Assembly (NCBI GenBank): GCA_005809105.1
Contig: SYLI01000032.1
Location: forward strand, 62,001 to 126,000
DNA: 64,000 nt
DNA from: Verrucomicrobiales bacterium
GTDB lineage: Bacteria > Verrucomicrobiota > Verrucomicrobiia > Limisphaerales > UBA1100
Reading direction: 5' to 3'
The notes beneath the pieces were generated by a model. That model ran no database searches. It saw only the letters and a program-made list of their open reading frames with translations, and had not been told where the DNA came from. The position numbers were made by a program, and so were the translations under genes. Of the stretch, positions 19,573 to 29,912 are shown one piece after another. The stretch's first letter is position 1, and the number at the start of each line of letters is the position of its first letter.

Positions 19573-21081
19573 TTACTTTCCGTACTGCTTGTCTCCCAGC
19601 CGGAGGATGAACGTGCGCGGACCGGCGGGTGCGGACGGATCGGGGGCCGATTCCGATTGGAGCGGGGCGCCTCCCAAGGGCGGGTGAAACTGCATTCCAC
19701 CCTGGGAAATTCCGCCGCCAAGGATTTGCACCTCGTTGCCCCCCCAGTAGCTGAAGGATCGCACACCGCCATCGCCGGGCGCCAGACTGCCTTGGCCGCC
19801 TTTACCCGGCTGGAACCAAAACTCCATGCCGGAACCCTTGGCGGGAGGATTGATCACCCGCTGCAATTGTTGTTCGGCGTACTTGACCATGTTCTCAGCT
19901 TGCTGGTCGCCGGTTAACTGTGCCTTTACCGAGTTGAGAAGGTCGAGCCGACGCTGCGCCGACTCCTTGTTGTTCGTCCCGTAGCCGAGGTAGGAAACCA
20001 CGGTGGATCGCAACTGGGGCGTCTTGGTGTCGGCAATGGCGCTGCGAAAGAACTGGTCGGCCAGCGCGTCCTCTCCCGCGTGGCGCATGATGTAGCTCGC
20101 CAGCGTGCCCGCCCATTGCTGGTTCAGGCGCGGATCGCCAAAGGCGGCCACCAACATCGGCAGGGAGCGCTCCTTGAGCACCTGACTCACGTAGGTCAGG
20201 ATGTCGTTGTCGATCGATCCGTTTTCCAGAATCAGCAGCGGCTGCGCCTTCTGTGCAAAAACTTCGTCCTGGTACTTGATGAGCATCCCCACCAGATAGC
20301 GGCGGCTGAGCGCATCGACCTGCGAGGGCTGATCCACCTTGGGCGGATTGATCAGCAACTCGCGCGCGGCGGCGAGCACCTTGTCGCGGTGCCGATCGCC
20401 CGCGGATTCCTCCAGCAGCCGGTCCACCATCGCCACCTCGATGCCGCGTCCGGTTTCGCCCAGCACCGACAGGAGCATCTCCTCGCTCTCGGGCCCGCCG
20501 ATGCGCGCCGCCACTTCAAGCAGGCCCAACCTCAGCGAAGGGGGCAGCAGATACTCCGTGCTCATCGCGTAGAACTGCGGATAATAACCTTGGCTCTCGG
20601 CCTTGCGCTTGGCGGTGTCTTTGGAGGCATCGCCCTCGGCCACCTTGGGCGTCTTGGGTTTTGCGTAAAAAGGCGTGGTGGTAAATCCGTACTCGATATC
20701 CTCGTTGCGCTCAAGAAACGTGCGGATGGCGGGCAGCGCCGCCGGCCCCAAGTCCACCAGCGACTCCAGATAGTGCAGCACGCGACGCAGGGTCTGCGGG
20801 CGCTGCAACGCTTCAGCCCGGGCCTCGGTGATGAGCCCGAGGAGGATGTCCGGATCGGCCTCGGCTGCGCGCGCCGCCTGGGTGTCCCCCTCGCCGTTCT
20901 GAACCTGGTTCCGGGCTAGAAGGGTGTCCTTGGTGCGCCCGGCGCGTTCGCGTTGTTTTTGGGACTGCTCCTTGGCGGTGGCGGGAGCGGGAGACGAAAC
21001 CTCCTCCTTGTGATTACAGGCGGGCTGCGGGGCGGCCAGTCCCAAGATCGCCGCAGTAAGAACGACGCGGGTTGTGTTCAT
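19573..21081 (-). CDS. Hypothetical secreted protein, possible HEAT-like/alpha-helical repeats
   Basis: Internal ATG at 21081 gives MNTTRVVLTAAILGLAAPQPACNHKEE, a lipoprotein-like signal; the rest is mostly helical. Confidence 0.6.
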   Translation of the reverse strand: MNTTRVVLTAAILGLAAPQPACNHKEEVSSPAPATAKEQSQKQRERAGRTKDTLLARNQVQNGEGDTQAARAAEADPDILLGLITEARAEALQRPQTLRRVLHYLESLVDLGPAALPAIRTFLERNEDIEYGFTTTPFYAKPKTPKVAEGDASKDTAKRKAESQGYYPQFYAMSTEYLLPPSLRLGLLEVAARIGGPESEEMLLSVLGETGRGIEVAMVDRLLEESAGDRHRDKVLAAARELLINPPKVDQPSQVDALSRRYLVGMLIKYQDEVFAQKAQPLLILENGSIDNDILTYVSQVLKERSLPMLVAAFGDPRLNQQWAGTLASYIMRHAGEDALADQFFRSAIADTKTPQLRSTVVSYLGYGTNNKESAQRRLDLLNSVKAQLTGDQQAENMVKYAEQQLQRVINPPAKGSGMEFWFQPGKGGQGSLAPGDGGVRSFSYWGGNEVQILGGGISQGGMQFHPPLGGAPLQSESAPDPSAPAGPRTFILRLGDKQYGK

Positions 21082-21193
21082 GTGCCTTCCGTTGGTTGCG
21101 CACTTCAATTCAATTCCTCTTGAGAATGCCACTAAAGAATGAACCCGCGGCGGCGCACATTCAAGCCAAAGGATTGCGCCCGCCATTCCTCGG

Positions 21194-22540
21194 TCAGCGA
21201 CGCGCATTCACCCCGTGCCTGACGGTGAGGGTATAGGCGAGGGTTCGCTTTGCGCCGGGCACCAATGGCACCACAAATTTCACCTTGGTGGCGTCCACCT
21301 TCTCGTGCGCGTCGTTGCTGGCCATCTCCCAATCTCCGGCAAAGTTGCGGCGCACGTCCACCACGGCGGCGATGGACTTGGAATTCTGCAGTTCCACCTG
21401 CCAGGTTTCGCGCGTGGTCCAGCCGCTGACGTTCCCCCCCTGGCCAAATCGCACGTCGTCCTTCTCCCAGTTCATCAGCCGGGGTTTGACGAGAAGCTCC
21501 GAATCATGGCCCAGTTCCAATTCCACTTCCTCGCCGATGGGGATGTACTTCACGGCCGTGCGCCCCATGAATGCGTACAGTTTCTCCGGGCCCACGGTGC
21601 GAAAGGCCACCACGGCGCCGTCGGGCAGCGGTTCCTTGCCCAGCTTGCCGGCCTCGTCATTCTTGAATTTATAGTAACGCATCACCGCGTCACCGAAGCG
21701 TTCCTTCTCATATTTGTAATAGCTGACGATCGGAACGCCCTCGGCGTTGAGCGAGGGCAGGCGCTTGGCCCAGCCGTGGGGCACGTCGCCGCGCCCCGCC
21801 ACGGTGTAGAGGAAGTACTCAGAGAGCCCCTCCTTCTGGATGGCGCGCGGGTCTTCGGCTGCCTTCATGCCGTCCATATCCTTCAACTTTTCCGCGCCCT
21901 TGGTGCGACTTTCGAACCACGCCGTGTCGCGCTTGTCGACCGGCACGGGCATGTCGGCGGCGCGATGCGCCAGGTCCGCAATCCGCTCCACGAGCCGGAT
22001 GATGCCCACCACCAGCCGCACCTGGGCATTCTCGTAATCCTCACCGCTTTGATTCTGGATGCGCACGCTGCCGGCCAGCCGCATCTGCTTCTCGGTCTGA
22101 TCGGCCTCAGACACGTAGTCGGCGCCCCAGGTGATGCCGCTGGTGAAATAGCGGATCTCCATGCGCACCTCGCCGGCCGCCTCGCTTTGAATGCGCCACT
22201 CCAGCGTGTTGGTGACGCGCGGGGGAAACCGCACGTCGAGCACCTCCACCTCATCGGCGCGGGTGAGCGCGCGCAATTCCACCGACGTGGGATCGATGAG
22301 CGTGTTGGCCCACGAGAATTCCAACCGGTTCACGCCCTTGGCAAAGGTCAGCACGCGCGTCTCCTTCACCAGCGTGAGGTCCACGCTGTTGTAGATGGTG
22401 AGCTGCACCGTGCTGCGACCGGGCAATCCCGTCACGTTGATGCGGGCCTGCGCCGAAATCACCGCCAGCCCCAACACCGCAGCCATGGCCAGCGGCCCCT
22501 TCCAAAGTCGAACGCAAGACAGATTCAGATTCAAGTTCAT
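21194..22540 (-). CDS. DUF4139-like secreted protein
   Basis: Signal peptide after MNLNLNLSCVRLWKGPLAMAAVLGLAVISAQA; IYNSVDLTLVKETRVLTFAKGVNRLEFSWANTLIDPTSVELRAL and WRIQSEAAGEVRMEIRYFTSGITWGADYV resemble DUF4139. Confidence 0.7.
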   Translation of the reverse strand: MNLNLNLSCVRLWKGPLAMAAVLGLAVISAQARINVTGLPGRSTVQLTIYNSVDLTLVKETRVLTFAKGVNRLEFSWANTLIDPTSVELRALTRADEVEVLDVRFPPRVTNTLEWRIQSEAAGEVRMEIRYFTSGITWGADYVSEADQTEKQMRLAGSVRIQNQSGEDYENAQVRLVVGIIRLVERIADLAHRAADMPVPVDKRDTAWFESRTKGAEKLKDMDGMKAAEDPRAIQKEGLSEYFLYTVAGRGDVPHGWAKRLPSLNAEGVPIVSYYKYEKERFGDAVMRYYKFKNDEAGKLGKEPLPDGAVVAFRTVGPEKLYAFMGRTAVKYIPIGEEVELELGHDSELLVKPRLMNWEKDDVRFGQGGNVSGWTTRETWQVELQNSKSIAAVVDVRRNFAGDWEMASNDAHEKVDATKVKFVVPLVPGAKRTLAYTLTVRHGVNARR

Positions 22541-22695
22541 GCCCGCAGGGTTGGACGAGTTGGCCCGCATATCGCTCCAACCAAATCCCTCCCCCACCGT
22601 AATGACGCCCGCACCTCGCTGCACCTATTTTCCTTGCCGCACGGTTTGGCGTGCCGATAGCTTTCCCCCCTCAGCGTGGTTTCCCACGAACGGAG

Positions 22696-22770
22696 GCCAA
22701 TGTAGCTCAGTGGTAGAGCAACGGTTTCGTAAACCGTCGGTCGTCGGTTCAATCCCGACCATTGGCTCCA
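22696..22770 (+). tRNA. tRNA-Thr (anticodon CGU)
   Basis: GCCAATG/CATTGGC acceptor stem, D arm GCTCAGTGGTAGAGC, anticodon arm ACGGT-TTCGTAA-ACCGT, T arm TTCAATC, 3' CCA encoded. Confidence 0.95.
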
Positions 22771-22831
22771 GACTGACGCGTGTCGTTGGCCAAAGGTGCC
22801 TTTCGCAACAAGACCTGTCATTCTCTCTGCC

Positions 22832-23806
22832 ATGGAAACCAACCGCCGCCAGTTTCTTGAGAGCACCGCTGCCGCGACCCTTGCTGCGGCCGGCTGTGTG
22901 ACGACAGCCCAAAACCTCCCGGCGCTCATCGTCGACACGCACCAGCATCTTTGGGATCTCTCCTTGCAGAAACTGCCATGGCTGGCGGAGGCGCCGCAAC
23001 TGCTGAGAAAGAGTTATCGCACCGAGGAATTCCTCGCATCGACGGCCGGCCTTCAAGTGCGCGCCGTGTACATGGAAGTGGACGTGGCCGAGGAAGAGCT
23101 GGCCGATGAGGCCACGCGGGTGCTGGGCTTGGCCGCCGGCGGCAAGTCGCCCACCCGCGCAGCGGTGATTGGCGCGCGGCCCGATGCCGCCGGGTTTGCC
23201 GACTATCTCAAGCGGTTCGCCGCCAACCCGCTTCTCAAGGGCGTACGACGCGTCCTGCACACGCCGGCCACGCCGCCCGGTTACTGCCTCAAGCCGGAGT
23301 TCGTGAGGGGAATTCAACTTCTGGGAGACGTGAACCGCAGCTTTGATCTGTGCATGCGCGCCACCGATCTGATGGAGGGCGTGGCGCTGGCGCGGCAATG
23401 CTCCGCCGTGCGATTCGTGCTCGATCACTGCGGCAATCCCGATCTCAAATGCTTCCATCCCGCACGGGCAGGCGGGGTGGCGCCCAGGCACACGGCCGAT
23501 GTTTGGAAACGTTCCATCGACGCCTTCGCCACACTCCCCAATGTCATTTGCAAGATTTCCGGAATCGCCGCGAGCCTGCCGCCTGGCGCAGGAACCGAAG
23601 AACTGGCGCCGGCCGTCAATCACTGCCTCGACGCCTTTGGGCCCGACCGCGTTGTGTTTGGAGGCGACTGGCCGGTGTGCCTTTTGGGTGCCACCTACCG
23701 GCGCTGGGTGCAGATGCTAGGAGAGATCATTTCTGGCCGGTCGGCTGAGCATCAGCGAAAGCTCTGGTCGGCCAACGCGCTGCGCCACTACACGCTGGCG
23801 GCATAA
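22832..23806 (+). CDS. Amidohydrolase 2 family protein with Tat-like/lipoprotein leader
   Basis: METNRRQFLESTAAATLAAAGCVTT leader; VDTHQHLWDLSLQKLPWL, RFVLDHCGNPD and VVFGGDWPVCLL motifs of fuconolactonase-like amidohydrolases. Confidence 0.85.
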   Translation: METNRRQFLESTAAATLAAAGCVTTAQNLPALIVDTHQHLWDLSLQKLPWLAEAPQLLRKSYRTEEFLASTAGLQVRAVYMEVDVAEEELADEATRVLGLAAGGKSPTRAAVIGARPDAAGFADYLKRFAANPLLKGVRRVLHTPATPPGYCLKPEFVRGIQLLGDVNRSFDLCMRATDLMEGVALARQCSAVRFVLDHCGNPDLKCFHPARAGGVAPRHTADVWKRSIDAFATLPNVICKISGIAASLPPGAGTEELAPAVNHCLDAFGPDRVVFGGDWPVCLLGATYRRWVQMLGEIISGRSAEHQRKLWSANALRHYTLAA

Positions 23807-23863
23807 CGCGCCATCCGGCCTTTGGGTTTGCCCGGGCCGGGCGCGGGCGTACACTCCCCGTCC

Positions 23864-26728
23864 ATGCCCTGCTTCCTAATCGCCCTGCTGCTGGCGCTGT
23901 GCGCACCGCACGTCCTGTGCGCCGATGCACCCCAATGGATCTGGTCGGGCGAGAGCCCGCGCGCCGGGGACGCGCCCGTGTTCAGGCGCACCTTTCACCT
24001 TGCCGTGCGGCCCGCTGCGGCACCGCTGCGCGTACTCTCCGAGTACGCGGCGCTCGAGCTGGAAATCAACGGCCGTCCCGCCATTCAACGAGAGCCTTAC
24101 GAGGCGATGGCCGAACTGGACGCGGCGCCGTTTCTCAAGGCAGGAACCAACACGCTGACACTGCGTGCTCGCGCCGTGACTGGCCCGGCCGCCGTCGCAC
24201 TGCAACTGGACCTCTCACCCACCAACGCCATCGTCACCGGGGCGGACTGGCAGGTGGAACCCGGCAAGAGGGCGCCTGCGCTCCGGGGCACCCTCGCCCA
24301 AGAGCACTGGTGGTCGCTTCCTCCGCTGCAACTCTCCGAATCGGACGACTACACGCAATGGAAGCGGGCCCTTCCCGGCGGCAATGCCACCGGACTGGGC
24401 GCGCTGCGTGTGCTGCCCGGCTTTGAAGCGAAACTCATTCGTCAGGCGCGGGCCGACGAAGGCTCGTGGATCAGCATGGCGTTTGACCCCGGTGGGCGTC
24501 TCATCCTCTCACGCGAGGATCAGGGGCTGCTGCGTCTCACGCTCAACGGGGCGCGCGACGCCATTGCGTCGGTCGAGACCCTCGATCGCGAACTGCGCGA
24601 ATGCCGCGGCCTGCTTCACGCGCACGGCTTTCTCTTCGCCAGCGCGAACAATTCCAAGTCAGTGTTCCGCCTTCGCGACACTGATGGCGATGGCACCTAC
24701 GAAACCCGCGACAAGCTGCTGGACTTCGTCGGGGGCACGGGCCACGGGCGCAACGATCTGGCGATGGGGCCATCTGGCCGCATCCACCTCATCCACGGCG
24801 ATGACATCCAGCACCACACCAACGCCGTGGATCTCACCTCGCCCTTGCGCCGCGCCCGCGTGCCCTTCCGTCCCAATGAAGGCCATCTCACCCGGTTTGA
24901 CGCACAGGGTGGCCGGCTGGAAATCCTCGCCGGCGGGCTTCGCAATCCCTACGGCGTGGCCTTTAACACCGATGGCGAGCCCTTCTGCTACGATGCGGAC
25001 GCCGAGCACGACATGGGCGCACCGTGGTACCGCCCCACGCGGGTGGTGCATCTGACACCGGGTGCGGATTTCGGCTGGCGCGCCGTCACGGGAAGCTGGC
25101 CGCCCTACACGCCTGACCAGCCGCAGTTTGCCGAGCCCGCCGCGGACATTGGCCGTGGCTCGCCCACGGCGGTTGCCTTCGGAACCCAGAGTCAATTTCC
25201 CCCGCCCTTTCGCGATGCGCTCTTCATCTTGGACTGGGCCTATGGGCGGATCCTCGCCGTGCACATGGTTCCCCGCGGCGCCAGCTACTGGGGTCGTGCC
25301 GAGGAGTTCCTGCGCGGCAGCCCGCTCAACGTCACGGATCTGACCTTCGGCCCGGATGGCGCGATGTACTTCATCACCGGAGGACGCAGAACCCAGTCGT
25401 CGCTCTACCGCGTGGAGTACCGCGGGCCCGTGCCGGAAAGAGCCGCGCCCACTGCGCAACAGGCGGCGCGCGCGGCCTTCGCCGCGAAGGCCCGAGCAGA
25501 ACGCGGCCGCATGGAGGCGCTTTTGGGGGCGCGTACGGCGCAAGCGCTGCCCGTCATCTGGGAGGGACTCTTCCACGCCGACCCGCGCATCGCCTACACG
25601 GCGCGCATCGCGTTGGAACACCAGCCCGTGGCGCGGTGGCGCCAGGATGCGCTTGCCGAGAAACGAATCCCCGTCGCGCTCGCCGCATGGCAGGCCCTGC
25701 TGGCGGCCGACGACTCGACGGCACCCAAGATTGTCGAAGGACTGGTGAAGCTGGATTTCGCGCGGCTTCCCCTGCGCCAGCAGCAGGCGGCACTGCAACT
25801 CCATCGTGATTGCCACACCGCACTCAAAACCGCCCACGCCGGCGCGCTGCGCCAACTCGACGCAATGTACCCGGCGACGCGGTGGGAACTCAACCGGCCG
25901 CTCTCGGATCTCCTGGCCACCATGAACGCGCCTCGGCTCGTGCCGCGCACCCTGCACCTCCTTGCCACGGCCACGCGACAGGAGGAGCGCCTGCATTATC
26001 TTTTTGTGCTGCGCCACGCACGCGAGGGCTGGACACCCGGATTACGCCGCGACTATTTCGAGGCCCTGCGCGACGCCTCGCGTTTCTCCGGGGGTGATGG
26101 CATGCCCAAGTTTCTCGACCGCATCCGGCAGGAGGCCCTGGCCACGTTGGCGCAGGATGAACGGGCCGCGCTCTCGGCTCTGCTCACGGAATCAAACGCG
26201 CTGCCGCCGATGCCCGACCTCTCCTCGCGCAAGTTTGTGCGTGAATGGAAGGTGGCGGATCTGGAGCAGGTACAAGGCGGGGATTCGAAGGGCCGGGCTC
26301 CCGAACAAGGCCGCAAGCTTTTCCACACCGCGCTCTGCAGCCGGTGCCATCGCCACGGCACGCAAGGCTATCCGGTGGGGCCGGATCTGACGCACGTGTC
26401 AAGCCGGCTGGGCCGACGCGACCTGCTCGAAGCCCTTCTGGAGCCTTCCAAAACCATTGCTCAGAATTACCACACCGACAAATTGACACTCACCGACGGC
26501 CGCAGCCTGACCGGCCGGGTGGTGCCCCATCTGGACTATCGCTCGCCCGATTTGCTCTTCGCGGAGGATGCGATGTTCCCGACGCGGACGGTGGCCATCC
26601 CCAAGGCGACGGTGCGCGGGCATTCCAAATCAGAGGTCTCGCTCATGCCTGCGGGCCTGCTCAATCACCTCTCGCGCGGGGAGATTCTCGACCTGCTCGT
26701 CTTTCTGGAGAACAGCGCCGCGAAGTAA
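23864..26728 (+). CDS. PVC-type membrane-bound dehydrogenase with beta-propeller and C-terminal c-type heme domain
   Basis: Signal peptide MPCFLIALLLALCAPHVLC; propeller region GFEAKLIRQARADEGSWISMAFDPGGRLILSREDQGLLRL; heme motif LFHTALCSRCHRHG with downstream GPDLTHVSSRLGRRDLLEALLEPSKTI. Confidence 0.88.
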   Translation: MPCFLIALLLALCAPHVLCADAPQWIWSGESPRAGDAPVFRRTFHLAVRPAAAPLRVLSEYAALELEINGRPAIQREPYEAMAELDAAPFLKAGTNTLTLRARAVTGPAAVALQLDLSPTNAIVTGADWQVEPGKRAPALRGTLAQEHWWSLPPLQLSESDDYTQWKRALPGGNATGLGALRVLPGFEAKLIRQARADEGSWISMAFDPGGRLILSREDQGLLRLTLNGARDAIASVETLDRELRECRGLLHAHGFLFASANNSKSVFRLRDTDGDGTYETRDKLLDFVGGTGHGRNDLAMGPSGRIHLIHGDDIQHHTNAVDLTSPLRRARVPFRPNEGHLTRFDAQGGRLEILAGGLRNPYGVAFNTDGEPFCYDADAEHDMGAPWYRPTRVVHLTPGADFGWRAVTGSWPPYTPDQPQFAEPAADIGRGSPTAVAFGTQSQFPPPFRDALFILDWAYGRILAVHMVPRGASYWGRAEEFLRGSPLNVTDLTFGPDGAMYFITGGRRTQSSLYRVEYRGPVPERAAPTAQQAARAAFAAKARAERGRMEALLGARTAQALPVIWEGLFHADPRIAYTARIALEHQPVARWRQDALAEKRIPVALAAWQALLAADDSTAPKIVEGLVKLDFARLPLRQQQAALQLHRDCHTALKTAHAGALRQLDAMYPATRWELNRPLSDLLATMNAPRLVPRTLHLLATATRQEERLHYLFVLRHAREGWTPGLRRDYFEALRDASRFSGGDGMPKFLDRIRQEALATLAQDERAALSALLTESNALPPMPDLSSRKFVREWKVADLEQVQGGDSKGRAPEQGRKLFHTALCSRCHRHGTQGYPVGPDLTHVSSRLGRRDLLEALLEPSKTIAQNYHTDKLTLTDGRSLTGRVVPHLDYRSPDLLFAEDAMFPTRTVAIPKATVRGHSKSEVSLMPAGLLNHLSRGEILDLLVFLENSAAK

Positions 26729-26758
26729 GTCCTCTGGAGGCTGGCCCGCCTCGAGTCG

Positions 26759-27880
26759 TCAGACAGACTCGCTCACGAGGTGGGTGCCTACGAAGTCTTC
26801 GTCCAGCGTGACGCCCAGACCGGGGCGGTCGGGCACTTCCATCCAACCGCCGTTGGCTTGGATTTTCTCATGGGTGAGCTCGTGCCGCAGCGGCGAATCC
26901 TCGACACAATCCTCGAAGAGAAACGTGTCGCGGCAGGTGGCCAGCCAGTGCAGTCCCGCAGCGTGCGAGACAGGGCTCGTGTAACAGTGGTTGCAGAGGC
27001 GCGCGCCGATTTCCTCGACGCGCTGGCGGATGTAGAGGCTGTCGGTAAAGCCATTGCGGGAGAGGTCCACCTGATAGACGTCCAGGCACCGGCCATCGAT
27101 GAGCGGCCGGAACGATTGCCGGCCGCATTCCTCCTCGCCCGCAGCGATGGGGACGGGCGAACGGTCGCGCAGCCAGCGATATCCCTCGTAATCGTCGGGG
27201 TGCAGCGGCTCCTCCAGCCAGCCGATGCGCTGATCGGCAAAGGCGTGGGCGCGTTGAAGGGCGGTGCGCGCGTCCCACACGCAGCCGGCGTCAATGAGCA
27301 CGGTGCCCTCGTCGCCCACACCACGGCGCGCGCCGCGCACCAAGTCCAGATCGGTGGCCTCGTCGCGGCCCATGGGCTCCCAACCAAACTTGACGGCCGT
27401 GTAGCCAGCCTCGCGCCAGCGCCGGCCAATCTCCGCGGTGTGCCCGCCGTCCCTGCCAAAGAGGATGGATGCGTAGGCGCGGATGCGCGCGTGCCGCCGG
27501 CCGCCCAGCAGGCGGTGCAGCGGCTCCTTGAAATGCTTGCCCTTGAGATCCCAGAAGGCCATGTCGAGCGCCGCCATGGCCGTCAGGGTCACCGACCGGC
27601 GCCCGCAGTACATCGTGCGCCGGTACATGAGGTCCCACAGGCGGTCGGTCTCCAGCGGGTTCTCGCCCAGCAGAAGCCCGCGCAGGCCCGTGGCGATGTT
27701 GTGGCTGAAGGGCGCGTCGATGACGGCCTTCACCATCTCCGGCGAGGAGTCGGCCTCGCCCACTCCCTCCAGGCCATTGTCGGTGCGGACGCGCACCAGC
27801 ACCGAATCCTGGCTGCTGGCCGTCTTGGCCTCGACACGGGGGATGCGCAGGATCTGGCAGTGGATTTGGGTGATCTTCAT
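26759..27880 (-). CDS. Mandelate racemase/muconate lactonizing enzyme family (enolase superfamily)
   Basis: MKITQIHCQILRIPR...VLVRVRTDNGLEGVGEAD, AALDMAFWDLKGKHFKEPLHRLLGG, VKFGWEP, VLIDAGCVWD, GWLEEPLHPDDYEGYRWLRDRSPVPIAAGEEE. Confidence 0.9.
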   Translation of the reverse strand: MKITQIHCQILRIPRVEAKTASSQDSVLVRVRTDNGLEGVGEADSSPEMVKAVIDAPFSHNIATGLRGLLLGENPLETDRLWDLMYRRTMYCGRRSVTLTAMAALDMAFWDLKGKHFKEPLHRLLGGRRHARIRAYASILFGRDGGHTAEIGRRWREAGYTAVKFGWEPMGRDEATDLDLVRGARRGVGDEGTVLIDAGCVWDARTALQRAHAFADQRIGWLEEPLHPDDYEGYRWLRDRSPVPIAAGEEECGRQSFRPLIDGRCLDVYQVDLSRNGFTDSLYIRQRVEEIGARLCNHCYTSPVSHAAGLHWLATCRDTFLFEDCVEDSPLRHELTHEKIQANGGWMEVPDRPGLGVTLDEDFVGTHLVSESV

Positions 27881-27942
27881 GGGAGATGTGCCCGCCCCCT
27901 GCGCCGGTTGCGCGGGAGGCGGGCATCCTCCTCCGCCCCGCC

Positions 27943-28812
27943 TTAAAAGGCAAACCCGATGCCCAGCGCGAAGCGTTGTTCGTTGCCGGTTTGCGTGCCG
28001 TTCCAGCGCTCGTACACGGGCAGGCGATACTCGGCGCGCACCGCCATCGTGCCCCAGTCGTAGAGCTTCACGTACATGAGCATCGGCCCCACCGAGACGC
28101 TCTCGCCGCCCGAGGAGGTGCTGGTGCGATCGCGATCCATCCACCGGCTTTGCACGTCGAGCATGACAAACACGCTGGAATGGCGCTCCTGAAACGGGAA
28201 CGCCCGGCCGATGTTGATGTCAAACATCAACTCGTCGCCTTTGCGCATGCCGGCCGACCCACGCGTGTTCTTCCAGTACGTCAGGTCATAGAGGTGATAC
28301 CACCTGGCTGACTCCGAACTGAAGGAGACGCTCAAGCCCGGATCCCAACTGCCATCGCCCACCGGATAATCAGCCGTGGTTTTCCCCGTGGGAAGCCGCA
28401 GCTGCGGTGTCACCCCGAAGTTGTAGGTCAACCCCGGGAGGTTGGTGTAGCGCTTGAGTGGGGTCGCCACGACGATGTCACCCAGACCGTGGCCGCGCTG
28501 TGTCACCGGCGTGCCTCCCACCAGCGCCACCCGCTCCTGGTCGAGGTAGGGCATCTTGAAGGTGATACGCCGCGCGCGGTCGAAGGTGTACACACCCTCA
28601 AGCCACGACGTGCGGATCTCCTTGCGAAGGCCGTCCGGGTTGGCGACCTCGCTGGCGCCGGAGAAGAGGTCTTCGGCCATGCGGAACTCGTGGAAGTACT
28701 GGAACCCCCACCCGCCCGCCCAACGCGGCACCATGTCCATCACCGGCTGGCGCGCCGACAGAAGCCCCGCCCCTGCGAGCGTCACCCATGCAAAAATGAA
28801 GGCGCGATTCAT
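27943..28812 (-). CDS. Putative outer-membrane beta-barrel/transporter-like protein
   Basis: Signal peptide MNRAFIFAWVTLAGAGLLSA; alternating beta pattern, C-terminal FALGIGFAF. Start overlaps the upstream gene's stop by 4 bp (28809..28812). Confidence 0.65.
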   Translation of the reverse strand: MNRAFIFAWVTLAGAGLLSARQPVMDMVPRWAGGWGFQYFHEFRMAEDLFSGASEVANPDGLRKEIRTSWLEGVYTFDRARRITFKMPYLDQERVALVGGTPVTQRGHGLGDIVVATPLKRYTNLPGLTYNFGVTPQLRLPTGKTTADYPVGDGSWDPGLSVSFSSESARWYHLYDLTYWKNTRGSAGMRKGDELMFDINIGRAFPFQERHSSVFVMLDVQSRWMDRDRTSTSSGGESVSVGPMLMYVKLYDWGTMAVRAEYRLPVYERWNGTQTGNEQRFALGIGFAF

Positions 28813-29354
28813 TTCACTTCCTCCAGTTTGTAGGCGGTGGCGGGGATGATCTGGCCGGTTTTAAGCGTAGCGATGGCCGCGGCCATCACCTCCACCTGGG
28901 CCCGCACCCGCGCGCCCGGCACCCAAGAGGCGTCGGCCTTGCCGCCCAGCGCGTACTCGGCCGGATGCGATTCATCGCGAAGAAACCAGCCGCCCCCGCG
29001 CTGCTCCAATTTGCCATGCAGCGTGAGATGGGCGGAGATGAACTGGTAGCCGCCTTTGTCGATGGACTTGTGGATGCCGGCAAAGTCCGGTGCCTTCCCG
29101 GGCACCAGCGCCAGCGCCACGTGCTGCTTTTCGATGTCCACGAACACGCCATTCTTGAGCTTGGTGCGGTCCATGAACTCCAGCCCTTGGAGGTTTTTGG
29201 CCACGCCAAAGGCACAGAACTGGCAGACAATGCCGCCGACCTTGAGCAGGATTTCGTTGGTCTTGGCTTGCGGAAGCGACGGTGCGCCGGCAGCGCCGGC
29301 AGTGGTTGCCGCGGAAATGACCGCGGTGATCAGTATCAAGATTGCAGATTTCAT
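28809..29354 (-). CDS. Secreted heavy-metal-associated (HMA)-like domain protein
   Basis: Signal MKSAILILITAVISAATTAGAAG; NEILLKVGGIVCQFCAFGVAKNLQGLEFMDRTKLKNGVFVDIEKQHVALAL resembles an HMA fold with CxxC (CQFC). Confidence 0.7.
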   Translation of the reverse strand: MKSAILILITAVISAATTAGAAGAPSLPQAKTNEILLKVGGIVCQFCAFGVAKNLQGLEFMDRTKLKNGVFVDIEKQHVALALVPGKAPDFAGIHKSIDKGGYQFISAHLTLHGKLEQRGGGWFLRDESHPAEYALGGKADASWVPGARVRAQVEVMAAAIATLKTGQIIPATAYKLEEVK

Positions 29355-29460
29355 TTTTGGTTAATTGGTTAAGGTTTTCGGGTTGATTGGGCTTGGCGGT
29401 TATTCGCCAAGTCCAAGGCGCCCTGTGCGGGCACGACAACGGGAAGCGAACGAGGCCGCT

Positions 29461-29805
29461 TCAGAGAAGCAGCCGGCAGAAGCGAATGAAGAGGGGCTCT
29501 TGCGCAAGCCCGCGAGGCGCATCCGAAACTTGAAGTCGAACACATGGGCTAACTCCCACGCGGGGAAGGAATGGTTCTGAAACCGGCAGCGCCGGCGGTT
29601 CAAGTTGGGGGAAAAGGGAACTGGCCGGAAGCACCGGCGCAGGCTGGGGTGTTCCGGGCGACTTGTCCGCGCAGCACGTGGCACCGCAACAAGTTTGCGA
29701 AGACTTGGAGCAGCATGGGTTGGGCGACACAAGCGGCATTGCCGCCAGCAACGGGCCCGCCACGAGCAGGATCACCGCAGGCCAGATCATCAGTCGCCGC
29801 AACAT
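29461..29805 (-). CDS. Small cysteine-rich secreted/membrane protein
   Basis: MLRRLMIWPAVILLVAGPLLAAMPLVSPNPCCSKSSQTCCGATCCADKSPGTP; same strand and just upstream of the HMA-like gene. Confidence 0.6.
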   Translation of the reverse strand: MLRRLMIWPAVILLVAGPLLAAMPLVSPNPCCSKSSQTCCGATCCADKSPGTPQPAPVLPASSLFPQLEPPALPVSEPFLPRVGVSPCVRLQVSDAPRGLAQEPLFIRFCRLLL

Positions 29806-29912
29806 CCTAGAAGACAGATACGCCAACTTGGGAGAACGCGCCAGCGAATTGTAAAAGAATTCCGGCAAATGGCCAGCCCGCCTGGCGGATGTGAAGAATG
29901 CCGAAAAAGCTG

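Noticed and set aside
21215-22660. 481-aa plus-strand ORF
   Set aside because: Antisense to the DUF4139-like gene; His/Arg/Gly-rich with no recognisable motif.
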